A stretch of 64,000 nt of DNA, taken from Massilia arenae. GTDB taxonomy: Bacteria; Pseudomonadota; Gammaproteobacteria; Burkholderiales; Burkholderiaceae_D. Location of the stretch: NCBI RefSeq assembly GCF_008014745.1, contig NZ_VPFD01000002.1, positions 1 through 64,000 of the forward strand. Reading direction: 5' to 3'. Under the pieces are notes generated by a model. The model was not told the origin of the DNA and ran no database searches. It saw only the letters and a program-made list of their open reading frames with translations. Shown piece after piece: positions 19,615 through 28,509 of this stretch. Every line of letters starts with the position of its first letter. Position 1 is the stretch's first letter. The translations under genes and the position numbers were made by a program.

Positions 19615-20406
19615 GTGATGGAGTTCCGGTTCAAGGCAGGCAGGCTTCCCATGCTGGTATCGATGCCGCATGCGGGCACCGACATTCCCGACGAGGTGGT
19701 GGACACGCTGGCGCCCTGCGCCGCGGCGCGCGCCGACACCGACTGGCACTTGCCGGAACTGTACGGCTTCCTCGAAGAGATGGGCGTCTCGACCATTTCG
19801 GCGCGCTGGTCGCGCTACCTGATCGACCTGAACCGCCCACCGGAGAACACCAACCTGTATCCGGGCCTGGACACGACCGGCCTGTGCCCGCTCGACACCT
19901 TCGGGCGAGAGTGTCTGTACAAGGAGGGCATGGAGCCCGACCAGGCGGAGGTGCAGCGGCGCCTGGAGCGCTACTGGCGGCCGTATCACGAACAGCTGCG
20001 CGCCGAACTCGATCGCCTGAAGGCCGAGCATGGCCGCGTGGTGCTGTGGGAAGCGCATTCGATCGCTTCCATCGTGCCGCGCTTTTTCGAGGGCAAGCTG
20101 CCGGACCTGAACTTCGGCACCGCCGAAGGCAAGTCGTGCGACCCGGGACTCGAGGAGGCCATCCTCGGCGTGGCGCGTGCGCAGGATCGATACACGATCG
20201 CCCTGAACGGCCGCTTCAAGGGCGGCCACATCACGCGCCACTACGGCCAGCCGGCCAGCGGCGTGCACGCGATCCAGCTCGAGAAATGCCAGTGCCTGTA
20301 CATGAACGAGGCGCCGCCGTTCGACTACCGTCCTGACGTCGCCGGTCAACTGCAACCGCTGCTGCGCGACATGGTCGGCGCGGCGGTGAACTGGGTGCGT
20401 TCATGA
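19615..20406 (+). CDS. hutG: N-formylglutamate deformylase
   Basis: 263 residues. It hydrolyses N-formyl-L-glutamate to formate and glutamate, the last step of the five-step hut route. Motifs SMPHAGTDIP, ARWSRYLIDLNRPP, LWEAHSIASIVPR and GRFKGGHITRHYG fit the FGase family. Translation starts at GTG 19615 or ATG 19618 after GAGAGGAG. The stop overlaps the hutF start (ATGA). Confidence 0.95.
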   Translation: MMEFRFKAGRLPMLVSMPHAGTDIPDEVVDTLAPCAAARADTDWHLPELYGFLEEMGVSTISARWSRYLIDLNRPPENTNLYPGLDTTGLCPLDTFGRECLYKEGMEPDQAEVQRRLERYWRPYHEQLRAELDRLKAEHGRVVLWEAHSIASIVPRFFEGKLPDLNFGTAEGKSCDPGLEEAILGVARAQDRYTIALNGRFKGGHITRHYGQPASGVHAIQLEKCQCLYMNEAPPFDYRPDVAGQLQPLLRDMVGAAVNWVRS

Positions 20407-21785
20407 CGACCGCCCTGTTCGCGCGCCATGCGCTGCTGCCGCAGGGCTGGCAACGCGACGTGCTGCTCGAATGGGATGCGCACGGCGACCTGACCCGGGT
20501 GTCGTCCGGCGCCACGGCTTCTCCCGGCACTCGGCAGGCGCAATATGTCTTGCCCGGCATGGTCAACCTGCATTCGCACGCCTTCCAGCGCGCGCTGGGC
20601 GGCCTGACCGAAGTCGCCGGCGACGGGCCGGACAGCTTCTGGACCTGGCGCGACCTGATGTACCGCTTCGCGTCCCGCATCACCCCAAGCCAGATCGAGG
20701 CCATCGCGGCCCAGCTGTTCGCCGAGTGCCTGCGCCACGGCTATACCTCGCTGTGCGAGTTCCACTACCTGCAGCGCGACGTCGATGGCGCAGCCTATGC
20801 GCGGCCGGCCGAGACGGCCGAGCGCGTGGCCGCGGCAGGGCAGGCGACCGGCATGGGACTGACCCTGCTGCCGGTGCTGTACAGCCACGCCGGCTTCGGC
20901 GAGAAACCGCTGGCGCCGGCGCAGGCACGCTTTCGCACGAACGTCGATGAGGTGCTCGGCATCGTCGAGGCGCTGGCGCCTCTGCGTAGCGGCCAGCTGG
21001 AGGTCGGCGCCGCGCCGCATTCGCTGCGCGCGGCCACCATCGACCAGATCCGGGCGCTGGCGGCCGGCCTGCCTTCGGTCCGTCCGCTGCACATCCACAT
21101 CGCCGAGCAGCAGGGCGAGGTGCAGCAATGCCTGGCGCACGCGGGCCGGCGCCCGGTCGAGTACCTGATGGACCACGTCGCGCTCGACGCGCGCTGGTGC
21201 CTGGTGCACGCGACCCATTTGAACGAGACGGAAGTCGCGGCGCTGGCAACAAGCGGCGCCGTGGCCGGCCTGTGCCCGACCACCGAAGCCAACCTGGGAG
21301 ACGGCCTGTTCCCGCTGGCGCCCTTCATCGAAGCGGGCGGACGTTTCGGCATCGGCAGCGACAGCCATGTGTCGCAAAGCCCGGTGGAAGAGCTGCGCTG
21401 GCTCGAGTATGGCCAGCGCCTGCTGCACCAGAAACGCAATGTGGCGCACACGCCCGCCCAGCGCGACGTGGCCGGCTTCCTGTGGCAGGCTGCGCTTGGC
21501 GGCGGCGCGGCCGCGGCGGGGCGGCGCGTCGGGCGGCTCGAAGTCGGCAGCCGCGCCGACCTGCTGGTGCTGGACGACGATCATCCTAACCTCGATGGCA
21601 TCATTGAGGCCGAAGTGCTCGGACGTGTTGTATTCTGTGGCAACGACAACCTGGTGCGCGACGTGCTGTGCGGTGGCCGCTGGGTGGTCGAGAACGGGCG
21701 CCACATGGCGCAGGAGGCGATCGCCGGACGTTACCGGCAAGCGCTGAAGGAGTTGCGCGCAGTGTCCCAGGAGGTGGCGAAATGA
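20403..21785 (+). CDS. hutF: formimidoylglutamate deiminase
   Basis: 460 residues. It converts N-formimino-L-glutamate to N-formylglutamate and ammonia. Amidohydrolase-superfamily metal site: NLHSHAFQRAL, CEFHYL, PLHIHIAEQQGEV, LVHATHLNETEV and GIGSDSHVSQSPVEELRWLEYGQ. Presence of HutF with HutG, and absence of a formiminoglutamase, define the five-step pathway variant. Overlaps both neighbours by four bases. Confidence 0.95.
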   Translation: MTTALFARHALLPQGWQRDVLLEWDAHGDLTRVSSGATASPGTRQAQYVLPGMVNLHSHAFQRALGGLTEVAGDGPDSFWTWRDLMYRFASRITPSQIEAIAAQLFAECLRHGYTSLCEFHYLQRDVDGAAYARPAETAERVAAAGQATGMGLTLLPVLYSHAGFGEKPLAPAQARFRTNVDEVLGIVEALAPLRSGQLEVGAAPHSLRAATIDQIRALAAGLPSVRPLHIHIAEQQGEVQQCLAHAGRRPVEYLMDHVALDARWCLVHATHLNETEVAALATSGAVAGLCPTTEANLGDGLFPLAPFIEAGGRFGIGSDSHVSQSPVEELRWLEYGQRLLHQKRNVAHTPAQRDVAGFLWQAALGGGAAAAGRRVGRLEVGSRADLLVLDDDHPNLDGIIEAEVLGRVVFCGNDNLVRDVLCGGRWVVENGRHMAQEAIAGRYRQALKELRAVSQEVAK

Positions 21786-22387
21786 CTGTCTTGATTCCAT
21801 TTGCAGGCTTGTCCCCGGTGCCGTGGAAGAACGGCGGCGGCAGCACGATCGAGATCGCGATCGGCCCGCCTGATGCTGGCTTCGACGATTTCGACTGGCG
21901 CGTCAGCCTGGCGACCATTTCCGAGGACGGCGCGTTCTCGCAGTTTCCCGGCGTGGACCGCACCCTGGCGCTGGTCGACGGCCATGGCCTGACCTTGCAG
22001 ATCGACGGTGAGCCGACCCTGATCAGCGACGCCGAACCCGTGATCGCCTTCGATGGCGCCTCCGAGGTAAGCGCGCGGCTCAATCGCGGGCCGACCCTGG
22101 ATTTCAATGTGATGTCGCGCAGCGAGCGCTGCTGGCACCAGTTCGGGCGGCGGCGCCTGAGCGGCGACTCCACCTTCGTCGCGCGCGCCGAGGTGACGGT
22201 GCTGTTCCTGGCCGAGGGCGACAGCCTGCAGCTGGCCAGCGACGATGAGCGCATCGGCCTGGTGCGCTACGACGCCGTGATCCTCGATCAGGGCACGGTG
22301 TGGTCGCTGGAGGCGGGGCAGGCCACGATCTTCATCGTCGACGTTCACTACTATTCGGAGGACGACGACGAGGCGTTTTATGACTGA
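21782..22387 (+). CDS. hutD: HutD family protein
   Basis: 201 residues, cupin-like (HutD/Ves family), with [14 protein letters not shown] near the N-terminus and [26 protein letters not shown] as conserved blocks. The role is not settled; in pseudomonads HutD is reported to limit hut operon activity, possibly by binding formylglutamate. The ATG overlaps the hutF stop, and the 3' end overlaps hutI by eight bases, so it is a true operon member. Confidence 0.92.
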   Translation: MTVLIPFAGLSPVPWKNGGGSTIEIAIGPPDAGFDDFDWRVSLATISEDGAFSQFPGVDRTLALVDGHGLTLQIDGEPTLISDAEPVIAFDGASEVSARLNRGPTLDFNVMSRSERCWHQFGRRRLSGDSTFVARAEVTVLFLAEGDSLQLASDDERIGLVRYDAVILDQGTVWSLEAGQATIFIVDVHYYSEDDDEAFYD

Positions 22388-23603
22388 ATGCGTGACTGAA
22401 CTGTTGTTCACCAACGTCCACCTGGCGACGATGGAAGACGGCTACGGCGAGATAATAGATGCCGCGCTGGCGGTGAAGGATGGCCGCATCGCCTGGATCG
22501 GCAAGCGCGCCGACGCCCCGCAGGCAAGCCGGGTACACGATTGCGGCGGCGCCTGGATGACGCCGGGCCTGGTCGATTGCCACACCCACGTGGTCCACGC
22601 CGGCAACCGCAGCAACGAGTGGGAAGCGCGCCTGAACGGCGCCACCTATGAAGACATCGCGCGCCAGGGCGGCGGCATCATGTCGACCGTGCGCGCCACG
22701 CGCGAGGCCAGTATCGACGACCTGGTCGCAGCCAGCCTGCCGCGCGTGCGCGCCCTGCTGGCCGAGGGCGTGACGACGCTCGAGATCAAGTCCGGCTACG
22801 GCCTCGAACGCGGCGCCGAAGAACGCATGCTGCGCGCGGCGCGCCTCATCGGTGAGCTGCTGCCGGTGCGGGTGGCGACTACCTTCCTCGGCGCGCACGC
22901 GCTGCCGCCGGAATTTGCCGGCCGCCAGGACGATTACGTGACCGAAGTGTGCGAACGCATGCTGCCGGCGCTGGCGGAGCAAGGCCTGGTCGACGCGGTC
23001 GACGCCTTCTGCGAACGGATCGGTTTTACCAGCGCCCAGACCGAGCGCGTGTTCGACGCCGCGCGCAAGCTCGACCTGCCACTCAAGCTGCACGCCGAGC
23101 AGTTGTCGGACCAGGGCGGGGCGGAGCTGGTGGCGCGTTACGAGGGCCTGTCGGCCGACCACCTGGAACACCTGAGCCCGCAGGGCATCGCCGCGATGGC
23201 GCGCGCCGGCACCGTGGCGGTGCTGCTGCCGGGGGCTTATTACTTCCTGCGCGAGACCGTGATGCCGCCGATCGAGGCGCTGCGCGAAGCGGGCGTGCCG
23301 ATGGCGGTGGCCACCGACTGCAATCCCGGCACCTCGCCGATGACCTCGCTGCTGCTGGCGATGAATATGGCCTGCACCCTGTGGCGACTGACGCCGCAGG
23401 AAGCGCTGCTCGGCGCCACCGCCTATGGCGCGCTGGCCCTGGGCTTGCAGGCCGAGATCGGCACGCTAACGGTCGGCAAGCGCGCTGACCTGGCCTTGTG
23501 GAAGATCGCCCGTCCCGCCGACCTGGCATATGCGATCGGCTTTAATCCCTGCCAGGCCGTGGTCAATGGCGGCGTGCTGCGCGCGCCGCATCTTGCCGCT
23601 TAG
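22380..23603 (+). CDS. hutI: imidazolonepropionase
   Basis: 407 residues. It hydrolyses imidazolone-5-propionate to formiminoglutamate, the third step. Metal site motifs: [56 protein letters not shown] and [10 protein letters not shown]. Normal length, last gene of the operon. A hut transporter or second regulator is not present downstream within the window. Confidence 0.97.
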   Translation: MTECVTELLFTNVHLATMEDGYGEIIDAALAVKDGRIAWIGKRADAPQASRVHDCGGAWMTPGLVDCHTHVVHAGNRSNEWEARLNGATYEDIARQGGGIMSTVRATREASIDDLVAASLPRVRALLAEGVTTLEIKSGYGLERGAEERMLRAARLIGELLPVRVATTFLGAHALPPEFAGRQDDYVTEVCERMLPALAEQGLVDAVDAFCERIGFTSAQTERVFDAARKLDLPLKLHAEQLSDQGGAELVARYEGLSADHLEHLSPQGIAAMARAGTVAVLLPGAYYFLRETVMPPIEALREAGVPMAVATDCNPGTSPMTSLLLAMNMACTLWRLTPQEALLGATAYGALALGLQAEIGTLTVGKRADLALWKIARPADLAYAIGFNPCQAVVNGGVLRAPHLAA

Positions 23604-23843
23604 TCCGGCAACACTTGTCCCCTTGTCGCAACACCCGCAGTCACAGTGGGTAAGTGCTTGATCGCCCTCAAGCCTGGGTTTCGCGCCTGGTTGATGATGG
23701 ATTCAACACGCAACTACAAGAAGTAGTTACTGCAGCGGTTACAGCGGTAAGCAAATGTAAGCCTTAATGGATCATTAAGAATGGCCGACTATAGTCATTC
23801 ATGTGATTCCCATCTCCCCTCCCCATTTGCCAAAATGGGTTTG

Positions 23844-23873
23844 CCCACGGTGCTAAGGCCCGTGGGTTTTTCT
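23844..23873 (+). terminator. intrinsic terminator downstream of the hut operon
   Basis: CCCACGG/CCGTGGG stem with a ten-base loop followed by TTTTTCTTT. It lies about 240 bases after hutI. The rest of the 296-base gap holds no ORF or RNA that I can recognise. Confidence 0.75.
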
Positions 23874-23899
23874 TTGTGCGTCGCTTTTATTGAATGCTT

Positions 23900-24388
23900 T
23901 TAGCTGTTCTTTGCGAGCGACAGCAGGCTATCGCCGGTGACGCGGCAGATACGCCAATCCGGCATGACATCCGCCCCCATGGCTTTATAAAACTGGATGG
24001 CCGGTTCGTTCCAGTCCAGCACCGACCACTCGAAACGTCCGCAGCCGCGTTCGACCGCCAGTTGCGCCAGGCGTTGCAGCATCTGCGTGCCATAGCCCTT
24101 GCCGCGGTGCGCCTGCTTCACATACAGGTCTTCCAGGTACAGGCCCTTCTTGGTGAGGAAGGTCGAGAAATTGTGGAAGAACAGGGCGAAGGTAAGGACT
24201 TCACCGTTTTCTTCGCCGACGATCGCTTCGCACGATGGATGCGCGCCGAACAGGCCTTCGTGCAGCAGGGCTTCGGTGGCGACCACCATGTGTTCGAGTT
24301 TTTCAAAGACGGCCAGCTCCACGATCATGGCGTGGATGTGGGCGACGTCTTGCGGCTGCGCGGGGCGGATGGAGAAATTAACAGTCAT
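23900..24388 (-). CDS. GNAT family N-acetyltransferase (diamine acetyltransferase-like)
   Basis: 162 residues. The acetyl-CoA site is VKQAHRGKGYGTQMLQRLAQLA (R/QxxGxG/A motif). LYLEDLYV and FEWSVLDWNEPAIQFYKAMGA are the blocks typical of spermidine/diamine acetyltransferase-like members, suggesting an amine substrate; this is not proven. The gene overlaps the preceding permease gene by four bases, so they form a two-gene operon. Confidence 0.85.
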   Translation of the reverse strand: MTVNFSIRPAQPQDVAHIHAMIVELAVFEKLEHMVVATEALLHEGLFGAHPSCEAIVGEENGEVLTFALFFHNFSTFLTKKGLYLEDLYVKQAHRGKGYGTQMLQRLAQLAVERGCGRFEWSVLDWNEPAIQFYKAMGADVMPDWRICRVTGDSLLSLAKNS

Positions 24389-25323
24389 GGCGATTCGATG
24401 GCATTGTTCAGGTTAGCGGATTGCACGCTCTTGGCGGCAGGCGCGCGCACGGCCCAGGCGACGCTGGCCAGGCACAGCACCATGCCCAGGAATTCAAGCA
24501 AGCCGGGACGGTAGTCTTCGAGCTGGACCGACAGCAGCACCGACAGCACGGGCGTGACGACGCCGATATAGACGGCCTTGTTGGCGCCGAGGCGGCCGAT
24601 CAGCGTGAAATAGGCGAAGAAGGCGATCACCGAGCCGAAGATCGACAGGTAGACCAGGCCCGCCCAGTAGGTGGCGCTGTCAGGCAGGATGAAGGCGTCG
24701 CCGTTGGCCAGCGACCAGACCGCCACCATCGACGCGCCCCACAGCATCGACCAGGCCATCGTCAGTGGCAGGTTGGAAGATTGTTCCTTGACCTTGTTGA
24801 CCACGATGCTGCCGGCCGAGCTGGCCAGGGTGGCGGCCAGCGCGAGCACCACGCCGGCCAGGAAATGGCCGTCGCCGCCCGTCTTCAATTCTTGCCAGGC
24901 ATCGCTGATCGAGTGCCAGAACAGCAGGCCTACGCCTACGGTGGCGACGGCGCCGCAGGCCCAGGTGCGTCCCTTGACCTCGGTGCCGAAGAAGATGCGG
25001 CTCCAGATCGGCGTCCAGAACACCATCAGCGCGAACATCACCGCCACCAGCCCGGACACGATGTGCTGCTCCGATTCATAGGTGCAGATATACGAGATGC
25101 CGAAGGTCAGGCCGCCCTGCAGCGCCATCCAGCGATGGGTGCGCCAGGGCAGCCGCAGGCTGTCGCGGCGCACCAGGCAGATGGCGAACAGGGCAGCGGC
25201 GGCCAGGAAGAAACGGTAAGCCACCGACACGGCCGGAGCGACGTGTCCCAGCTGTAAGGTGATGGCCCAGAAGGTCGAGCCCCAGATCAGTGAGGCGACG
25301 ATGAAGAGGACGGGAGAAGACAT
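24385..25323 (-). CDS. EamA/RhaT family (DMT) permease
   Basis: About 312 residues with ten predicted membrane helices in two repeated EamA halves (SLIWGSTFWAITLQLG opens the first; LAATLASSAGSIVVNKV opens the second). These proteins export or import small metabolites such as amino acids; the substrate is unknown. ATG at 25323 begins directly with the first helix; the frame extends to 25362. Coupled to a GNAT gene, which may indicate modification and export of related amines. Confidence 0.85.
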   Translation of the reverse strand: MSSPVLFIVASLIWGSTFWAITLQLGHVAPAVSVAYRFFLAAAALFAICLVRRDSLRLPWRTHRWMALQGGLTFGISYICTYESEQHIVSGLVAVMFALMVFWTPIWSRIFFGTEVKGRTWACGAVATVGVGLLFWHSISDAWQELKTGGDGHFLAGVVLALAATLASSAGSIVVNKVKEQSSNLPLTMAWSMLWGASMVAVWSLANGDAFILPDSATYWAGLVYLSIFGSVIAFFAYFTLIGRLGANKAVYIGVVTPVLSVLLSVQLEDYRPGLLEFLGMVLCLASVAWAVRAPAAKSVQSANLNNAIESP

Positions 25324-25420
25324 CCGCGGGAGTATAGTCCTCCCGCTTTGTCCTGCCGGCATCTTTTAAGACGGTGGGGCGGCGTGCTGTATCAAAAGCG
25401 CAACATCGTCGTCCGGGCGG

Positions 25421-25867
25421 TCAATAGGCCAACCGCATCCGCCGATACAGGAAGCTCAGCACGAACAATGGCCCGATCAGCAAGAAGCGCAGGTCGTCGA
25501 AGAACGACGGCTTCTTGCCCTCGATATGGTGGCCGATGAATTGCCCGATCCAGGCCAGCACGAACACCCCGATCGAGGTCACCAGCACGGTGCCCTCCGG
25601 CAGCATGTTCAGCAGCCCCAGCATCACCGCGGCCATCGCCGCCATCCCCAGCGCGAACGGCCTGGACAGCCTGGCGTAATAGACCAGCGCGGCGGCCACG
25701 ACAGCCAGGGCCACGACGGGGTGAACTGCCCACAGGATGCCCAGCAGGCTGAACACGATGGCGGGGATGCAGACGAAGTGGATCAGTTCGTTGACGGGAT
25801 TGCGGTGGCTCTCGGCATAGCGGGCCAGCAAGACGTCGATATCGCGCGGCGTAGAGGAAAATTCCAT
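25421..25867 (-). CDS. Mpo1-like (DUF962/YGL010w family) membrane protein
   Basis: 148 residues. Conserved HRNPVNELIHFVCIP at the start and GHHIEGKKPSFFDDLRFLLIGPLFV near the end are the hallmarks of this family; four hydrophobic segments lie between and around them. The yeast member Mpo1 is an iron-dependent dioxygenase in alpha-oxidation of 2-hydroxy fatty acids. The histidines at both ends could be its metal ligands, so a related role is possible here. Single gene. Confidence 0.85.
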   Translation of the reverse strand: MEFSSTPRDIDVLLARYAESHRNPVNELIHFVCIPAIVFSLLGILWAVHPVVALAVVAAALVYYARLSRPFALGMAAMAAVMLGLLNMLPEGTVLVTSIGVFVLAWIGQFIGHHIEGKKPSFFDDLRFLLIGPLFVLSFLYRRMRLAY

Positions 25868-25928
25868 GACGGCGGTCTCCGGTTGTTATGCCGACGATTC
25901 TACGCCCGCTTCAGTTGCCTTGTCCCGT

Positions 25929-26888
25929 CTACCGCGCCCCTGATGGCAGGGCCGGCACGGGCGCCGCGGTGTCGGCCGGCTGCAGGCGCAGGTTCGGATG
26001 GTTCGCGAACAGTTCCGAGATCCATTCGACGAACACCCGTACCTTGGCCGACAGGTGGCGGTTGTGCGGATAGACGACGTACACCGGCAGCGGGTCGCAG
26101 CGCCATTCGGGCAGCAGGCGCACCATCTTGCCGGTGGCCAGGTATTCGTTGAGCAGGTAGTCCGTCATATTGATCACACCCAGGCCGGACAATCCCGCCT
26201 GGACATAGGCACTCGAATCGTTCAGGGCGATGACGCCGGGCAGGGTCATCTCGATGCGCTCGCCATCGTGGTTGTAATCCCAATTGAGGATCTTGCCATT
26301 CCTGGCCGAGAAATAGTTCACGCAGCGGTGGCGCTCCAGGTCGCGCGGGTGCATCGGCATGCCATAGCGTTCCACATAGGCGGGCGACGCGGCGGTCACG
26401 AAATTGATCACACCGACCCGGCGCGCGATCAGGTTGGTGTCCAATAACTCCCCGCCACGGACGGCGCAATCGACGCCTTCCTCGATCAGGTCGACCGGAC
26501 GGTCGGTCGTGCCGAGCTCGAGCGTGATGTCCGGATAGCGCTCGAAGAAGTCGGGCAGGGAGGGAATGAGGATCTCCGACGTCAACCCGGTCGGCGTATC
26601 CACCCGCAGGCGCCCGCTGGGGCTGAAGCGGTGGCGCGACAGCGATTCCTCGGCGTCGCGCACGTCCGACAGGATGCGCACGCAACGCTCATAATAGGCG
26701 GCGCCGTCCGAGGTCACCGAGACATGGCGCGTGGTGCGGTGCAAGAGCTTGGACGCGAGCGAGGATTCCAGCGACTGGATCAGCGTCGATACCGTCGCCT
26801 TGGGCAATTGCAGGGTCTCGGCAGCGCGCGTAAAGCTGCCGGCGTCGACCACCTGCACGAAGACTTCCATGGCCTGGAGTTTGTTCAT
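25929..26888 (-). CDS. LysR family transcriptional regulator
   Basis: 319 residues. N-terminal winged helix-turn-helix (LQAMEVFVQVVDAGSFTRAAETLQLPKATVSTLIQSLE) and a C-terminal periplasmic-binding-like effector domain (RLRVDTPTGLTSEILIPSLPDFFERYPDITLEL). Divergent from the small membrane protein and hydrolase genes that start at 27042, with a 153-base shared promoter region, so those genes are its most likely targets. Confidence 0.92.
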   Translation of the reverse strand: MNKLQAMEVFVQVVDAGSFTRAAETLQLPKATVSTLIQSLESSLASKLLHRTTRHVSVTSDGAAYYERCVRILSDVRDAEESLSRHRFSPSGRLRVDTPTGLTSEILIPSLPDFFERYPDITLELGTTDRPVDLIEEGVDCAVRGGELLDTNLIARRVGVINFVTAASPAYVERYGMPMHPRDLERHRCVNYFSARNGKILNWDYNHDGERIEMTLPGVIALNDSSAYVQAGLSGLGVINMTDYLLNEYLATGKMVRLLPEWRCDPLPVYVVYPHNRHLSAKVRVFVEWISELFANHPNLRLQPADTAAPVPALPSGAR

Positions 26889-27041
26889 ATCCTGTTCTCC
26901 GGATCAAAAGGCAGAGAAAAATGTGGCGATTGTTCAGCAATCCGAACAATCAATTCGGTATTGCCATCTTTATCTGATTGTAGATGAAGACTATTATGTG
27001 TGCATCGCAACAATGTATTGACCAGGAAGACGGAGCAGGCC

Positions 27042-27269
27042 ATGAGCCATCGGAACATTCAGAACGGAATCTTTACCACGGTAGCAGTCGCCTTGAGCGG
27101 CGTCGCACTGGCGGCACTGCTCTGCACCGATGCCTACTCGCGCGCCGCCGGCGCCGAGGCACGTGGTTTCCATGCGCTGTCCCTCGAAATGCAGATGAGC
27201 TGCGTGGGCGATTGCGCCGGCGTCGACGAGCGCATCGTCGAGCTCCAGAAACAGGGCGGCGCCCGATGA
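27042..27269 (+). CDS. small single-helix membrane protein, unknown function
   Basis: 75 residues from ATG 27042 after GGAGCAGG. One hydrophobic helix (GIFTTVAVALSGVALAALLCTDAY) is followed by a short soluble tail with two cysteines (MSCVGDC) that could form a disulfide if periplasmic. Its stop overlaps the start of the next gene by four bases, so it is coupled to the hydrolase-like gene. No family recognised. Confidence 0.65.
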   Translation: MSHRNIQNGIFTTVAVALSGVALAALLCTDAYSRAAGAEARGFHALSLEMQMSCVGDCAGVDERIVELQKQGGAR

Positions 27270-28111
27270 GCGCCGTGCTGGAAGCCGTCGATCGCACCCT
27301 GAAGGTGCGCGAGCTCGAGGTCGGTGGCGCCACCGGCCCCCTGGCCGCACGGTTGTATGCCGCCGGCCCGGCCGCCAAGCGCGACATGCTGGTGGTGTAC
27401 TTCCACGGCGGCGGCTTCGACAGCGGCGACCTGGATGAGTGCGACGACTTCCTGCGCAGTCTGGCCGAATGCGACCACCTGCCGCTGGTGCTGGCCACCA
27501 CCTATACGCTGGCGACCGTGAGCCCGTTCCCGGCCGCGGTCGAGGATGCCCACGCCGTGCTGCAGTGGGCCAAGAAGAACAAGACCAAGCTGGGCTGGAA
27601 CGGCAAGCAGATGGTCACGGCCGGCATCGAAGCCGGCGCCAACCTGGCGGCGGTGTGCGCGCTGATGTCGCGCGACCGCGGCGGCCCGGCCCTGGCTGGC
27701 CAGATCCTGGTCATGCCGATGCTCGATCCGGCTCTCTCCACCGGTTCGATGCGCCAAATGACCTATTGTGCCGATCGCGAAAAAGCGGCTACCGTATGTG
27801 CGGCCGCCTACCGCGGCTATCTGCCGCACGCGGCCGACCGCTCGCATCCGTATGCGGCGCCGCTGCACTCGAGCCGTCTCAAGAACCTGGCCCCGGCCCT
27901 GATCTTGTCGGCCGAAGACGACCCATTGCGCGACGAGGCCGAACAATACGGCGCAAAACTGATCAATGCCGGCATCTGCACCACCGTGCGCCGCATGGCC
28001 GCACCAGACCTGCAGGATCCGAACGGGCGCAACGAGTGCGCCTGCAAGGTGCAGGCAATGCTTGAAATCTCCAGCTTCCTCGCGCGGCTGGAGGGGCGCG
28101 GGGGCGCCTGA
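27266..28111 (+). CDS. alpha/beta-hydrolase_3 fold protein lacking the catalytic serine
   Basis: 281 residues of the hormone-sensitive-lipase-like fold. The oxyanion motif H47-G-G-G (YFHGGGF) is intact, but the nucleophile elbow, normally GDSAGG, reads G120-I-E122-A-G124, with Glu in place of Ser. The Asp region (ILSAEDDPL) is present, while the expected catalytic His near the C-terminus is not evident (RRMAAPDLQDP). It is therefore likely not a normal esterase; a binding or structural role, or an altered chemistry, is possible. Overlaps the upstream small membrane protein gene and precedes the RND efflux operon by about 400 bases. Confidence 0.75.
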   Translation: MSAVLEAVDRTLKVRELEVGGATGPLAARLYAAGPAAKRDMLVVYFHGGGFDSGDLDECDDFLRSLAECDHLPLVLATTYTLATVSPFPAAVEDAHAVLQWAKKNKTKLGWNGKQMVTAGIEAGANLAAVCALMSRDRGGPALAGQILVMPMLDPALSTGSMRQMTYCADREKAATVCAAAYRGYLPHAADRSHPYAAPLHSSRLKNLAPALILSAEDDPLRDEAEQYGAKLINAGICTTVRRMAAPDLQDPNGRNECACKVQAMLEISSFLARLEGRGGA

Positions 28112-28266
28112 CGGTTCAGCACCAGTTCACCTGACGCCTGGCCGAGCCGGGCACACAATCGTATCGCAAGACACCGTGCCAGGCGCATTGGTGGGGGAAT
28201 CGCTGTAACTGCGTCTTTCGCAGTTTATGCGGGTAAGTAAGAGTCAATCTACAAAGGAGGGTCGCC

Positions 28267-28332
28267 ATGATTCACAACGAGCAGGCACGGGGCCGGCGGT
28301 TGCAAGCAGCGCGCGACTGTCCACGGGCCTGA
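28267..28332 (+). CDS. possible 21-residue leader peptide ORF upstream of the RND operon
   Basis: ATG at 28267 lies eight bases after AAAGGAGGG, the strongest Shine-Dalgarno sequence in this part of the window, and opens an ORF for MIHNEQARGRRLQAARDCPR plus A, then stop. Five of the 21 residues are arginine. It sits in the 398-base gap (28112-28509) before the efflux operon; the rest of that gap has several G+C-rich dyads but nothing I can name. It could be a leader peptide controlling the operon, or a remnant of a gene whose strong ribosome binding site survives. Confidence 0.4.
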   Translation: MIHNEQARGRRLQAARDCPRA

Positions 28333-28509
28333 GCCCGGCGCTGCCGGCATGAACTGACCGGCCGCGCTTCATCCAGATACTGAACTTTTTTCCGCGCTGC
28401 GGCGCGGAAGGGGCTTCTTTTCGCCAGCGTTTCGCTCGACTCGACAAGTCGACGACGCCGGACGGGGTTTTATTGTCTTTTCAATCGTGTTTAATAAGAA
28501 GGGTTAATC

